Below are positions 8,362 to 17,790 of a stretch of 64,000 bases of DNA, piece after piece. Source of the DNA: Cytobacillus depressus. Its GTDB lineage: Bacteria; Bacillota; Bacilli; Bacillales; Cytobacillaceae. Within the stretch, counting starts at the first letter, position 1. The number at the start of each line of letters is the position of its first letter. The notes below the pieces were generated by a model. It searched no databases. It was not told the DNA's origin and saw nothing but the letters and a program-made list of their open reading frames with translations. The position numbers and the translations under genes are program-made. The DNA is taken from assembly GCF_008923245.1 (NCBI RefSeq), contig NZ_WBOS01000011.1, positions 1 to 64,000 on the forward strand, in the 5' to 3' direction.

Positions 8362-10998
8362 TTGAAGGGATTCAGTAAAAACACGAAACTAAAAGTATTT
8401 TTAACCTCTCTATTGATTATTTCGTTGGCCTTCCCCACAGTGTTTGCAACTGCTAATAATACTACCGCAGAGCAAGTACCTTTTGTTAAAACGCCAGGGA
8501 CTTTTCCCATCGTTGAGGTAACGGTTACGGGATTGGAAGCGCTGGAAGCTTTGTTCGCCGAGGAACTTGATCTTGACATCTTGGGTTATGACAATGACGG
8601 CGACGAATTTACAGCGACAATTCAGATTCACAAGAATGAGTTGGAGTATTTTGAAGCCAACAATATTTCCTATGAGGTTGTTGATGACGGGACATGGATA
8701 TTTGAAAAACCGGTATCCAAAGGCAGTAAGAGTGCGAAGAGCGTTATGAGCGCTAGTCCGGAAGGGCAGCCGATTCCGGGTCTTCCGGAAAGGGCAAACG
8801 CAAGCCCTACTGTGAATTCCCCTCTTCCTCTGCCGATCACCACCACCATTGAACCTGATGCTGTGTTCAATCCGACAGGCGTCTCGTTTAATAAACGGTG
8901 GGGCTTCCCGGATCGCCTCGGCTACCGGACGGTGACTGAGTTCTATGCTGAAATGAACTATCTGGCCGCGAAGTATCCGGAGCTTGTTAAACTGCATAAG
9001 TATGGCGTGTCGTTTGAAGGGGTGCCACTAATGGCGCTGGAAATCAGCAATAATCCCGGCGGCAATGATGGAAGGCCTGCCACGCTGCATCAAGCCGGCA
9101 ACCACGCCAGGGAGTATAACACTAGTGAGCTTGCTATGAATCTTGGCTGGTATCTCCTTACCAAGTATGGTGAATCAGGGCATGAGGAAGTAACAAAAAT
9201 TCTCGACACGACCTCCGTCTGGATTTTGCCTATGACAAACCCGGACGGTGTCCATTGGGATATGCGCAATAGCCCGGGATCCTGGCGCTACAATAGGAAC
9301 AATTATGCGGGAACCGAACACAACCCGGATGGCACAATAATCGGCGGCGTTGATCTGAACAGAAACTATGCTTACGGTTGGGGCAGCATCAACGGTTCGC
9401 AAAGCTTTTTCGGGCAGGGGAACTTCCGCGGCGGGGCGCCTTTGAGCGAGCCTGAAATAATGGCCGTCAGCGAAGTTTTAAGATCTAATATGGTTGTCTC
9501 ATCCCTCAGCGGGCACTCTTTCCCGAATGGGAATGGGCAGCTAGTCGTCTACCCATGGGCCTTCGTCCTCAACACTCATAGCTATGAAGATACCCGGGAG
9601 CTGCCTATTCAAATTACCGATACGGTTAGTGTTAAAGATTTAGGGCGCAGGCAAGGCAACTATAATCTTTATTCCGATGAATTCACGAACGGAATGTACG
9701 CCTACAGCGGTGAAAGCTTGGATTATAAGTTAGGCGCCTTAAGAACTTTGGGTTTCCTGTATGAGTTCGGCAGGACCCTTTTGCCGAAATACACCGGCGC
9801 GGACCAGTATTATGCCGTAGCGCCATATAAGGATGAATATTTCGATGAGCCAAGAGAATTCCTGCTAACTTATCCTACAGAGGCTAATGCGGCAGGAGCA
9901 GGCGCTCCCTCAACCGATATCAGTGCTCAACCCGTCTTTTTGAATGCGCCGTACGACGGAGGTTATGGCAGGAGCCGTTATACCACGGTTGAGCAAGTCA
10001 ATGCGCTCGGCGCCGAGTTGGACGGTAAAATTCTGGTGACCACGAGAGCGAACGCAAACAATGATAATGCCGCGATAGCCATAGCCGCACAGAACCTCGG
10101 TGCGGTTGGTGTCATCATGGTTGATGAAAATGCTTTCCCGCATGGTTACGGATACCGCCATTATAATCCGAACCTCGGCAACGGCACGACGGCTGGCGTC
10201 AATCGGCCCGCTGATGTAAGGATTCCGGTCGCGGGCACTTCCAAGCCGTATGTTAGGGAACTGAACGAAAGGATAGGTTCCGGCAAATTGACGATTAAAA
10301 GCACTACGACTAACCAGGAGTCCATGGTATGGACGTTTGAAAGAAATATCGGCGCCTTTATGGAAAATATGTCCTTTGCGGAAGAATTTTCCTCCCATAT
10401 CAAAGGCAAGATAACCGACAAAGCTGGCCGACTGGTTCCGGAAGCTACTCTTAAACTGGAAAAGGAAGTAGTCAGCCCACTTATCGAAGGCAATACCGGC
10501 CTCAATGAGGAGGCAACGCGGGATCGTATAACTCAAAGCGGCGAATTTAGGCAACAACAGACGGCTGTTTACGAAGTAAAAGGCGGTGTATACGACTGGT
10601 CGGTCACGCCTTCCAAGCAGTTAGACAATCCGCTGCTACATGGAACGCCAATCGTTGACGAAGGATATACCATTACCGTCTCCGCCCCCGGCAAAAAAAG
10701 CATCACAAAAGAAAATGTAAAAATTGCATCCTATCAGTCGACCATTGAATTAGATTTCGAATTGCAGAGTTTGCCGAAAGAGACGGGAGCATCGGCTTTC
10801 GTAACGAAACTCAAGGGCAATCAGAACGACCTAACGATAACCGTTACGGAAAAATATACCGATGGCCATGTAAATGTTATTGAAGAAACCATCAGAATCA
10901 ACAACAACGCGGCTGGTACTTATGAAGTCGGCGATAACCTGGTCTATGTGGACACCAAGGGCGATACCCAGATTCGCGCCTGTTACGTGGTTAAATAG
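8362..10998 (+). CDS. Secreted M14 zinc carboxypeptidase with PA domain
   Basis: 878 residues from a TTG start, fixed by AGGAGGTGG at 8347-8355. The first 30 residues form a signal peptide. The catalytic M14 domain spans roughly 190-480: zinc ligands H248 and E251 in NHARE and H385 in SLSGHSF, substrate-binding DLNRN near 332, and catalytic E468 in LYEFGR. A PA (protease-associated) domain covers about 510-640, and a carboxypeptidase regulatory-like beta domain begins near 680 (KGKITDKAGRLVPEATL). It should cleave C-terminal residues from extracellular peptides. G+C is visibly higher than in the neighbours, which suggests recent transfer. It is a single-gene transcript. Confidence 0.88.
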   Translation: MKGFSKNTKLKVFLTSLLIISLAFPTVFATANNTTAEQVPFVKTPGTFPIVEVTVTGLEALEALFAEELDLDILGYDNDGDEFTATIQIHKNELEYFEANNISYEVVDDGTWIFEKPVSKGSKSAKSVMSASPEGQPIPGLPERANASPTVNSPLPLPITTTIEPDAVFNPTGVSFNKRWGFPDRLGYRTVTEFYAEMNYLAAKYPELVKLHKYGVSFEGVPLMALEISNNPGGNDGRPATLHQAGNHAREYNTSELAMNLGWYLLTKYGESGHEEVTKILDTTSVWILPMTNPDGVHWDMRNSPGSWRYNRNNYAGTEHNPDGTIIGGVDLNRNYAYGWGSINGSQSFFGQGNFRGGAPLSEPEIMAVSEVLRSNMVVSSLSGHSFPNGNGQLVVYPWAFVLNTHSYEDTRELPIQITDTVSVKDLGRRQGNYNLYSDEFTNGMYAYSGESLDYKLGALRTLGFLYEFGRTLLPKYTGADQYYAVAPYKDEYFDEPREFLLTYPTEANAAGAGAPSTDISAQPVFLNAPYDGGYGRSRYTTVEQVNALGAELDGKILVTTRANANNDNAAIAIAAQNLGAVGVIMVDENAFPHGYGYRHYNPNLGNGTTAGVNRPADVRIPVAGTSKPYVRELNERIGSGKLTIKSTTTNQESMVWTFERNIGAFMENMSFAEEFSSHIKGKITDKAGRLVPEATLKLEKEVVSPLIEGNTGLNEEATRDRITQSGEFRQQQTAVYEVKGGVYDWSVTPSKQLDNPLLHGTPIVDEGYTITVSAPGKKSITKENVKIASYQSTIELDFELQSLPKETGASAFVTKLKGNQNDLTITVTEKYTDGHVNVIEETIRINNNAAGTYEVGDNLVYVDTKGDTQIRACYVVK

Positions 10999-11161
10999 AT
11001 TTAGTGCAAAGCAATGCGAAACATTTTTTGCAGGGGCGGGTGGGCCGGCCTGTCGGAAAACAGAAGAGTCTAGGCGGCCCGACGCTTCCCCTAAGTAATG
11101 CCTTTAACTTGGTAAACAAGCACATGTCCATTTTCAAATAGAACCCAAACTTTGACACACA

Positions 11162-11200
11162 TCCAAAGGCCGTTGTTATCAGCGGTCTTTGGTATTTTTT
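11162..11200 (+). terminator. Rho-independent terminator after the M14 gene
   Basis: CCAAAGGCCG at 11163-11172 pairs with CGGTCTTTGG at 11183-11192, followed by TATTTTTT. Confidence 0.75.
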
Positions 11201-11303
11201 ATGCCCCAAAATATAATGATCAGGCTAAATTTTATGTCACTTAATATCCCAGTAAAAGATCCATTGTGAAATGTTACACTTAAACTAACGAAGCAGGTTA
11301 GTT

Positions 11304-11950
11304 GTGCGAAATGTTTCTAGCTTAAATTGAGGATGGTTACATCACTCTGGTAAAGGCTAGACAGTTCCTCTCGGAACTGAAGGGTTATATCGAAGAATCA
11401 AATGATAGGGTAACGTCTTGAAGGGTTCTCTCTTAGTCGAATAGCACAGGATTTAGTAAGAAAAATAGTGTTATAAGCTCGGCAAAAAGGCGTGAGAATT
11501 TACCGTAACAGGTTAAGCTGACGAAAGCCTACCCGATGGGGTGGTGTAAATCATGATGCTTGAGTTGAATGAATATGGTGAGAATGCAAATAAACCTATA
11601 ATAAAAGGTTAAGCTGACGAACTTCCGAATGTACGGGTCTAAACCTGCAATACATAGAAATGTGTATATCACCAAATTGTGAGGTTAGATGTGGATGAGT
11701 AAAAATAGCTAATATGAAAATCCATGATACGTTACAGGCGTATGAATGCTAACAGGCTTACAGGAAGCACCTAAGTTCATTCTACAATAGATATAATTCA
11801 ACGTTGTAAGCTGATAACGTGGAGGACTTACTTCCGATGAACCGTTGGCAAGGAAAGCATTAATGAGAATAGTTACTGTATAACTTGCCTTAATATCAGT
11901 GAAAGTGGTGGCACAGTACCAATGAAATGTTTAACCCACATGGAGGGATA
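11304..11950 (+). mobile_element. 5' half of a group II intron (domains I-III), truncated
   Basis: The segment starts with the group II 5' consensus GTGCG at 11304. It shows the expected long non-coding run with repeated GGTTAAGCTGACGAA segments and ends with ACCAATGAAATGTTTAACCC, the sequence that usually leads into domain IV and the reverse transcriptase gene. From about 11950 it breaks off into a different repeat, with no reverse transcriptase frame and no domains V or VI. It is a truncated, non-mobile copy. The intron 3' end at base 1 of the window is a separate piece in the opposite order. Confidence 0.7.
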
Positions 11951-11959
11951 GCCACTAGA

Positions 11960-12050
11960 CTAATTGTCAGGGGAGACCCCGCAGGAGCGTTAGCGACGAA
12001 GAGGCTCCCCGACCGCCCGCGGAAAGCGAGTGCCTGCAGCGGAAATCAAC
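11960..12050 (+). repeat. GC-rich Bacillus-type interspersed repeat
   Basis: A compact GC-rich element (GGGGAGACCCCGCAGGAGCG ... GGCTCCCCGACCGCCCGCGG ... GCGGAAATCAAC) stands out from its AT-rich surroundings and contains inverted arms (GGGGAG and CTCCCC). I recall such elements as common between Bacillus genes. It sits exactly where the group II intron breaks off. Confidence 0.55.
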
Positions 12051-12084
12051 AGCTACATTTAAAACAGCCAAAAATAATAAAGAT

Positions 12085-12113
12085 GGAGTTGATTTCGAGA
12101 TCAACTCCTTTTG
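12085..12113 (+). terminator. Hairpin terminator
   Basis: GGAGTTGAT at 12085-12093 pairs with ATCAACTCC at 12100-12108, followed by TTTTGC. No gene lies directly upstream, so it may belong to the repeat or to the lost intron body. Confidence 0.55.
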
Positions 12114-12150
12114 CTTTGTCAGAAATGTAACGATGATCAATTGATAAATA

Positions 12151-12180
12151 TTGACAAAAGCAGTTCCGGAATTCTATATT
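12151..12180 (+). promoter_or_regulatory. Sigma-A-type promoter of the ABC exporter operon
   Basis: TTGACA at 12151-12156 and TATATT at 12175-12180 with an 18-base spacer lie 43 bases before the start of the ATPase gene. Confidence 0.65.
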
Positions 12181-12222
12181 TAACCATATATAATTGGGTA
12201 GAAAAGATCTGGAGTGTGGGAG

Positions 12223-13152
12223 ATGAATTCTGAGAAAGAGATCATTAAAGTTCAGAACCTTGTGAAAAAATATGGTGATTTTACAGCGGTAAACGGGATC
12301 GAGTTTCAAGTGAAGAAAGGAGAAGTTTTCGGCTTGCTTGGTCCGAATGGTGCTGGCAAAACAACGACATTAGAAATGTTGGTTGGGCTTAGGAAACCAG
12401 ATGATGGAACGGCGTTTATTGATGGATTTGATATCATTCGTGAATTAAATAAGATAAAAGAAGTGATCGGTGTTCAGCTCCAATCCACATCCCTTTTTGA
12501 GCTACTAACAGTGAAAGAAATATTACACTTATATGCCAGTTTCTACAATAAACAAGTGTCTATTCCTGCATTAATCAAAGATATGCTTCTGACCGATAAA
12601 TCGAAGAATCGCATCAAAAGTTTATCAGGCGGACAAAAACAAAGATTAGCGATTGCATTAGCACTTGTACACGATCCAAAGATTATTTTTTTGGATGAGC
12701 CGACAACAGGACTTGATCCCCAGGCTAGAAGAACACTATGGGATATTATTATTCGCCTAAAAGAAAGAGGAAAAACGATTGTTTTAACGACTCATTATAT
12801 GGACGAAGCACATGTCTTATGTGACCGAATTGCCATTATGGATCAAGGTCAGCTCATTGCCTTAGACACCCCTTCTTTGCTTGTTAAAAACCTGCAATCA
12901 GATAGTGCGGTAGAGTTTCGTTTTCAAGATGAATCCCTTGAAGTGGATTTAAAGGGAATCGAAGGAGTCAAGCAAGTTGGAAATCATAAAGACACTTATG
13001 TCCTTTACACTGATGATTTGCAAACCACCTTAACGCGCTTGATTCAGACGGCCTCCGACAAAAACCTCAAATTAGTAGATCTGCAGACACGTACAGCTAC
13101 CCTAGAAGATGTGTTTATACACATGACAGGAAGGAGGTTACGTGAAGGATGA
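12223..13152 (+). CDS. ABC transporter ATP-binding protein (ABC-2 exporter type)
   Basis: 309 residues. ATG 12223 is preferred over the GTG at 12214 because GGAG at 12211-12214 is the binding site. Walker A is GPNGAGKTT (near residue 41), the signature is LSGGQKQRL (near 134), Walker B is IIFLDEPTTGLDP (near 155) and the switch histidine is in LTTHYMDEAH. The C-terminal 80 residues form the regulatory extension common in drug and antibiotic exporters. Its reading frame overlaps the permease by 4 bases. It powers export of an unknown compound. Confidence 0.9.
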   Translation: MNSEKEIIKVQNLVKKYGDFTAVNGIEFQVKKGEVFGLLGPNGAGKTTTLEMLVGLRKPDDGTAFIDGFDIIRELNKIKEVIGVQLQSTSLFELLTVKEILHLYASFYNKQVSIPALIKDMLLTDKSKNRIKSLSGGQKQRLAIALALVHDPKIIFLDEPTTGLDPQARRTLWDIIIRLKERGKTIVLTTHYMDEAHVLCDRIAIMDQGQLIALDTPSLLVKNLQSDSAVEFRFQDESLEVDLKGIEGVKQVGNHKDTYVLYTDDLQTTLTRLIQTASDKNLKLVDLQTRTATLEDVFIHMTGRRLREG

Positions 13153-14252
13153 TGAGAGCATACAGGCAACTAACTCTATCGCAATTACGCATTTTTCTTC
13201 GTAATCGACAAGTCTTATTTTGGACGTTAGCCTTTCCAATTTTTCTCATGATCATGTTAGGCTCATTTTTAGGAAACGGAAATGGAATGTCTGTATCGAT
13301 TGGGGTAGTGGATCAAGATCAATCTAATCAGTCGAAACAATTAATAGATATCTTAATTCAAAACGAAGCCATACAGTTGGAAAAAGAAAATAATAAAGAA
13401 GAGGCATTTAAGCAATTAAAAAAAGGTGATCTTCATGTCGTCATTGTCATTCCAGAAGGATACGAATCTTTTTTGAACAATAAACCAATAGATTCACAGC
13501 CCTTCACTCTACCTGTTTACTTTAATGAAACCAATTTTGCAGTTTCTCAAGTCGGTATCCAGTTAGTAAATGGGGCAGTAGATGGAATTAGTAAAGCAAA
13601 GGTTGATTATGTTCCAGTCGTTGTTACCGATGCGAAGGGAATAGAAGCGCTAAACTTAAAATATATTGATTTCTTAGTTCCTGGGATCGTCGCGATGATG
13701 ATTATGAGCAACAACATGAATGGGGTCGCAGGGCAAATTGCCGCTTGGAGAGAACGCGGGATTTTAAGAAGAATGCAAGGAACTACATTAAAAGCATCAA
13801 CCTTTATTGCTGCACAAATTACCGCAAGATTAGTATTAAATGGTTTGCAAGCACTCATTGTTTTAGGAGTTGCCCATCTCATTTTTGACATTGAAGTTCG
13901 AGGATCGTGGCTTACTTTGATCAGCTTTGTCATCCTAGGAACGTTAGCATTTATGGCAATTGGATTCATCATTGCAGGCATTGCAAAAACACCGGAAAGT
14001 GCTGCACCTATTGCCGGATTTCTTTCCTTTCCAATGCTGTTCTTAGGAGGCGTATTTTTTCCGATTAAAGACATGCCGGAATTTCTTCAGCCGATTGTTC
14101 AAACCTTACCGATTGCACATTTAAGCCACGCACTTCGAGAAACGATGAATGTCGGAGCATCGTTTATAAGTTTAGGGACAGAGGCACTGATTCTAGGCGG
14201 CTGGCTCATAGGAGCATTTATTGTTGCTAGCTATACGTTTAAATGGGAATAG
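13149..14252 (+). CDS. ABC-2 type transporter permease
   Basis: 367 residues. One transmembrane helix near 25-45 is followed by a large extracellular domain (about 50-175) and five helices in the C-terminal half, the plan of ABC2_membrane_3 permeases. The motif RERGILRRMQGT near 200 is typical of the loop that contacts the ATPase. It overlaps the ATPase stop (ATGATG), so translation is coupled. Together they form a complete half-transporter pair for lipid, drug or peptide export; the substrate cannot be told. Confidence 0.88.
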   Translation: MMRAYRQLTLSQLRIFLRNRQVLFWTLAFPIFLMIMLGSFLGNGNGMSVSIGVVDQDQSNQSKQLIDILIQNEAIQLEKENNKEEAFKQLKKGDLHVVIVIPEGYESFLNNKPIDSQPFTLPVYFNETNFAVSQVGIQLVNGAVDGISKAKVDYVPVVVTDAKGIEALNLKYIDFLVPGIVAMMIMSNNMNGVAGQIAAWRERGILRRMQGTTLKASTFIAAQITARLVLNGLQALIVLGVAHLIFDIEVRGSWLTLISFVILGTLAFMAIGFIIAGIAKTPESAAPIAGFLSFPMLFLGGVFFPIKDMPEFLQPIVQTLPIAHLSHALRETMNVGASFISLGTEALILGGWLIGAFIVASYTFKWE

Positions 14253-14305
14253 GGAAAAGGAAAATCGAATAAATTGAATAACAGGAAGATAAAAAGGAGG
14301 AAGAA

Positions 14306-14740
14306 ATGAATAAACAAGATTATAAAACACATACACGAATGCATCCGATTTATCATTATGTTTTAACGGTATTAGTATTAGGTACTTTAGTAGCTGCCAT
14401 TGTTCAAATGGTTCGATCCATAAATGATGGAGCAAACATTCTACAAGCAATGATTCTATTTTTGCTCATGATCATTATTGTCATAATCGCAGCTCTTGTG
14501 AGATTTTATCCATTAAAAGCTCAAGATCGTGCCATACGCGCGGAGGAAAACCTACGTCATTATGTATTAACTGGGGAATTATTAGACCGGAAACTAAGTA
14601 TGGCGCAAGTGGTAGCTTTACGTTTTGCAGATGATAATGAATTTCCCGGACTTAGTAAAAAAACTGCTGCGGAAAATTTAAAGCCGGATGAGATAAAGAA
14701 AGCAATCGTAAATTGGCGAGCTGATATGAATAGAGTTTAA
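14306..14740 (+). CDS. DUF6526 family membrane protein
   Basis: 144 residues, third gene of the ABC operon (53-base gap, AAAAAGGAGG before the ATG). Two transmembrane segments lie near residues 17-35 and 47-66. They are followed by a soluble helical part with the conserved pieces AQDRAIRAEENLRHYVLTG and QVVALRFADDNEFPGL, which match DUF6526 as I remember it. The family function is unknown. Its position suggests a link to the exporter, but it often occurs alone. Confidence 0.75.
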   Translation: MNKQDYKTHTRMHPIYHYVLTVLVLGTLVAAIVQMVRSINDGANILQAMILFLLMIIIVIIAALVRFYPLKAQDRAIRAEENLRHYVLTGELLDRKLSMAQVVALRFADDNEFPGLSKKTAAENLKPDEIKKAIVNWRADMNRV

Positions 14741-14803
14741 TTGATTGTAGAACACGTCAAGTAGAATAAATAAGGCCAAACCCATGATCATCACCTAGAC
14801 AAT

Positions 14804-14838
14804 AAGCCCGCTCTGTCCACACAGGAGCGGGTTTAACA
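14804..14838 (+). terminator. Hairpin terminator of the exporter operon
   Basis: AAGCCCGCTC pairs with GAGCGGGTTT across a 12-base loop; the T run is short. The core CAGGAGCGGGT recurs at about 15280 and 16186. Confidence 0.55.
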
Positions 14839-14911
14839 ATTCCTATCATTCATCATGAATATATTAACCTAAACTTAGCTAATCACCGTTAATAAGGAGC
14901 TGACAATCGTA

Positions 14912-15241
14912 TTGATCAATACAAGATATCTCAAAGAATTAAAAATGATCATAGAGAGTCTAGGAGTGGATTTAGATCGAAACATCACATATAAAGGTTA
15001 TTATTTATCCATTAGAGAGTTTATCATTTCCATCTGCATTCGTGATAAAGACATGATGTTCTTGATAAACCTGAAGCACATAAGACATAAAGCAACCATG
15101 ATATGGTATCTAAATAGAGCTATTACTCAAACCATTAAAGAAACGTTAAAAGAGAACCCTAAATACGCGGAATTCTATAAGAATAAACTTAAGAAAGAGA
15201 AAAGAACTGAAGTTTTCGGAATCAACGGAGAAACGATTTAA
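14912..15241 (+). CDS. Hypothetical protein, 109 residues
   Basis: TTG start with AAGGAGCTGAC at about 14895. The product is hydrophilic and basic with alternating I, K and Y (begins MINTRYLKELK), with no membrane span and no known motif. It has a lysine-rich tail (FYKNKLKKEKRTE). It stands alone on the + strand, just left of the proposed terminus region. No family was recognised. Confidence 0.5.
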   Translation: MINTRYLKELKMIIESLGVDLDRNITYKGYYLSIREFIISICIRDKDMMFLINLKHIRHKATMIWYLNRAITQTIKETLKENPKYAEFYKNKLKKEKRTEVFGINGETI

Positions 15242-15393
15242 GAGTTGTTTCGGAGAATATGCCGGAGTTCTATTTCCGAACAGGAGCGGGTACTAAGGTG
15301 GTTTTTCGATGACACCTAAAAGGTAAACATCTCCCAAATATAGAATACTGTAAATATAGAACAGTTAAGCTATAAAAAGGGGGAAATTAACAT

Positions 15394-15993
15394 TTGACCA
15401 TTCATCTAATTAGCTATCGACCGATCATTCATAACAAAAAAGGAAGCAATGTAGCACAATCAAATAGCATACATAATTATGTATATAATAGCATTAGACG
15501 TGAACCTGATTTCGAAAAACCTCTCCCGGGCATTTCTTCATTATGCAGAAATGGACAGGTTGCTCCTCACTTGAAGGTAGGGGATACAGTTGTCTATATG
15601 AGGATAAATGGTAGACATTATCAAACGTTAAAAGAACATCACAGATGTTTGGTTGCTGTAATGGAGGTTATCCATGTATTTCAAGATCATAAAATCGCAG
15701 CTGCCTGTTATCAGCAAAGCGGAATTGTTACTCCCTATAATTGCATCAATAAAAATAATCCACCTTTAGATAGCCAATATACAGCTATGGATTCAAAGGA
15801 AGTTAGGTATGCTGAAGCAGAATACATAAAGCGTTCTCGTCAAAATAGTCAATATGTAGTTTGTAAGCCCTTTGCAGGTTATCCTGAATTAAATTCTCCT
15901 TCCTATCTTTTCGATAGAGATTTAAATCAAATATTAATGCCCAAAAAGAAACTTTTTCTTAGAGGAAGAAGGAAAATCACACAAAAAAATTAA
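15394..15993 (+). CDS. EVE/Nmad-like domain protein, uncertain
   Basis: 199 residues, TTG start behind AAAAAGGGGG. The middle part (VGDTVVYM, then LVAVMEVIHVF, then a YNCINKNNPP loop) has the pattern of PUA/EVE-like or nucleotide-modification-associated domains, which use a small beta-barrel to sense modified bases. The C-terminal 25 residues are very basic (KKKLFLRGRRKITQKN), which would suit nucleic-acid contact. The family call is tentative. Similar isolated genes occur in defence and mobile neighbourhoods, but no such partners are seen here. Confidence 0.5.
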   Translation: MTIHLISYRPIIHNKKGSNVAQSNSIHNYVYNSIRREPDFEKPLPGISSLCRNGQVAPHLKVGDTVVYMRINGRHYQTLKEHHRCLVAVMEVIHVFQDHKIAAACYQQSGIVTPYNCINKNNPPLDSQYTAMDSKEVRYAEAEYIKRSRQNSQYVVCKPFAGYPELNSPSYLFDRDLNQILMPKKKLFLRGRRKITQKN

Positions 15994-16305
15994 CTGACAT
16001 CATCAATGCCGATCATACATATTAAAAAGAACCAGCTCCTGTAACGTACATAAAGCTCATTTTAAGCCTTTTACAAGAACTGAATAGAAAAGGCTTTAGA
16101 AGGGGAAAAAGACTCAATAAAAGAGATCAGAAGAAGGATAGAAGAAAAGTAACAGAAGAACCTCACAGGCGAATTTCGGAACAGAGGAGCGGGTGAGAAG
16201 GTTTTTTGTTAATTGTTCGTGTTTAATGATTTCAGTCGAGTGTCCAGTCCGTGTGAAAGACGCACTTCTTGTAATTAAACACGAAAGTTACTCTGTAATT
16301 TCCAC
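15994..16305. other. Intergenic, no gene seen
   Basis: Purine-rich and without a credible frame. A copy of the GAGCGGGT motif seen in the exporter terminator lies at about 16186, and an imperfect inverted pair (GTTCGTGTTTAAT and ATTAAACACGAA) lies at about 16211-16286. Confidence 0.4.
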
Positions 16306-16569
16306 TTGATTATTCGTTTATTCATCTATACAAATCAGACTACAATTGAACAAGAAATAGAAGAGGGGGTAGAGCTGCTTAAAATGAAGGGGGAGAAAAC
16401 CCTTGCTAATTCTGATAAGAATTGGGTCGAGGCCCTACATAACTCTGAAAAAGAAGCTCCATCCAATCATTTAAATATGATTTCCCAGGATGAATTTCTC
16501 CAAATTATGAAGGTCAACAAAGCAGTCGCAATGGCATTACTTGAGCAAAATCTTGTAATTTCTGAATAA
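16306..16569 (+). CDS. Hypothetical short protein, uncertain start
   Basis: Up to 87 residues from a TTG. The last 60 residues (from an internal ATG at 16384) are the more protein-like part, with a helical ISQDEFLQIMKVNKAVAMALLEQNL that resembles a short DNA-binding or adaptor helix pair. GAGGGGGT at about 16360 is too far from that ATG for a normal start. It could be the end of a decayed gene. It shares a two-way terminator with the recombinase. Confidence 0.35.
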   Translation: MIIRLFIYTNQTTIEQEIEEGVELLKMKGEKTLANSDKNWVEALHNSEKEAPSNHLNMISQDEFLQIMKVNKAVAMALLEQNLVISE

Positions 16570-16597
16570 AAAAGCTACCCATTTAGGTAGCTTTTCT
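16568..16597. terminator. Two-way terminator between convergent genes
   Basis: AAGCTACC at 16572-16579 pairs with GGTAGCTT at 16586-16593. There are A residues before and T residues after, so it works on both strands: for the short + gene and for the - strand recombinase. Confidence 0.75.
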
Positions 16598-16598
16598 C

Positions 16599-17549
16599 TT
16601 ATGAAAATCGAAACGAATCAATGGCTTTCTTTTTCGATTCAAAATCAATATGCGTGTAAACCTGTGTAGTAGCCAAGGATTCATGTCCTAGAAGTTCTTG
16701 TAACGTTCTTAAATCCACCTTTTCTTGAGGCGTATATGAGACGTTCCCATATTCGTCTACTTTCTCTGCTTTTACTTGCTGCAATAACAAGGTAGCAAAC
16801 GTATGCCGCAGATGGTGCAGTGAAAAGCGGCGGGGAGGGAGGCCTGCCTTTTTCAGGACCTCCTTAAAGATTAGATGAAGCCCCCTTGGATTGAGTACCT
16901 TTCCATTTTTATTTAGGAAAATGGGCTCCTGGGGATGTGTCTGGTATTCCTTTAAAGACTCTTTGTGTTTCTTTAATAAGGGCAGCATCATGGAATGAAG
17001 CGGGAGCAGGCGCTCTTTTTTTCCTTTACCAAAAATGAGAACCGTTCCATTATAAAAATCGATTTGTTCCCAAGTGAGATCCACCAGTTCTTGTCGCCGT
17101 ATTCCGGTTGTTGCCAGCAGCTTAAACATCGTTTCATTTCGAAGAGCAAGAGGATGTGACTCATGCTCAAGGAAAGAAAACAGCTTTTTGAGTTCTTCCA
17201 TATTCATATAAACCGGAAGTTTGGAATCCGATTTTGGAGCCTTAATTCCGGCCATAAAATCGGATGTCATCAGCTGTTCTTTTAAACAATAACTGCAAAA
17301 TGACTTTAAACTAGAAATTCGGCGCTGCATAGTTCTCGACTTACTTTTGTAATTCAACATCTGATCCTGAACAAAACGCCGAACGATCGATGAATTTAGG
17401 TCCGAAAGGTCTGTAGAACGCTTATGTTTCTCAAGGAAATAGCGAAAGACCGTTAAGTCATATTCATAGCTTCGAATCGTGTTTGATGAATAATTTTGTT
17501 CGACCTCTAGATACAGTAAAAAATCATCCATTGCTTGCTGGTAGTGCAT
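16599..17549 (-). CDS. Tyrosine recombinase, XerC/XerD-like
   Basis: 316 residues. The start is taken at the ATG whose complement is 17547-17549, because TTTGGAGGTCG precedes it; the longer upstream frame has no such site. An N-terminal SAM-like core-binding domain (about 1-90) precedes the catalytic domain. Catalytic residues are visible: R in GIRRQEL near 147, H and R in LHHLRHTF near 245-248, H in LGHESLA near 284, and Y in TTQVYTH near 292. A 15-20-residue insert (EKVDEYGNVSYTPQEKV) lies before the last motif. The gene begins about 200 bases from a dif-like site, so it may act on that site or belong to an element targeting it. Confidence 0.88.
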   Translation of the reverse strand: MHYQQAMDDFLLYLEVEQNYSSNTIRSYEYDLTVFRYFLEKHKRSTDLSDLNSSIVRRFVQDQMLNYKSKSRTMQRRISSLKSFCSYCLKEQLMTSDFMAGIKAPKSDSKLPVYMNMEELKKLFSFLEHESHPLALRNETMFKLLATTGIRRQELVDLTWEQIDFYNGTVLIFGKGKKERLLPLHSMMLPLLKKHKESLKEYQTHPQEPIFLNKNGKVLNPRGLHLIFKEVLKKAGLPPRRFSLHHLRHTFATLLLQQVKAEKVDEYGNVSYTPQEKVDLRTLQELLGHESLATTQVYTHIDFESKKKAIDSFRFS

Positions 17550-17743
17550 GTGTACGACCTCCAAATGTTTTATTATTTGGACGTACCCAAGAATTATTAT
17601 CCCGAACCTAATGGTTATGAGGACGGCAGAGGAAATTATCAAGACCGTCCCATACATTATCGTCAAGTTGCGAGGGAGAACTTCCTGATAATGTTTATTA
17701 TGTGAAGTTGAGAGGTTAGTTATCGTTCTGTTAAGGATTTTTC

Positions 17744-17781
<38 letters not shown>

Positions 17782-17790
17782 AAAATTTAA

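Noticed and set aside
10161..10557. Long - strand frames opposite the M14 peptidase gene
   Set aside because: They are shadows of a G+C-richer gene on the + strand, without starts or known motifs.
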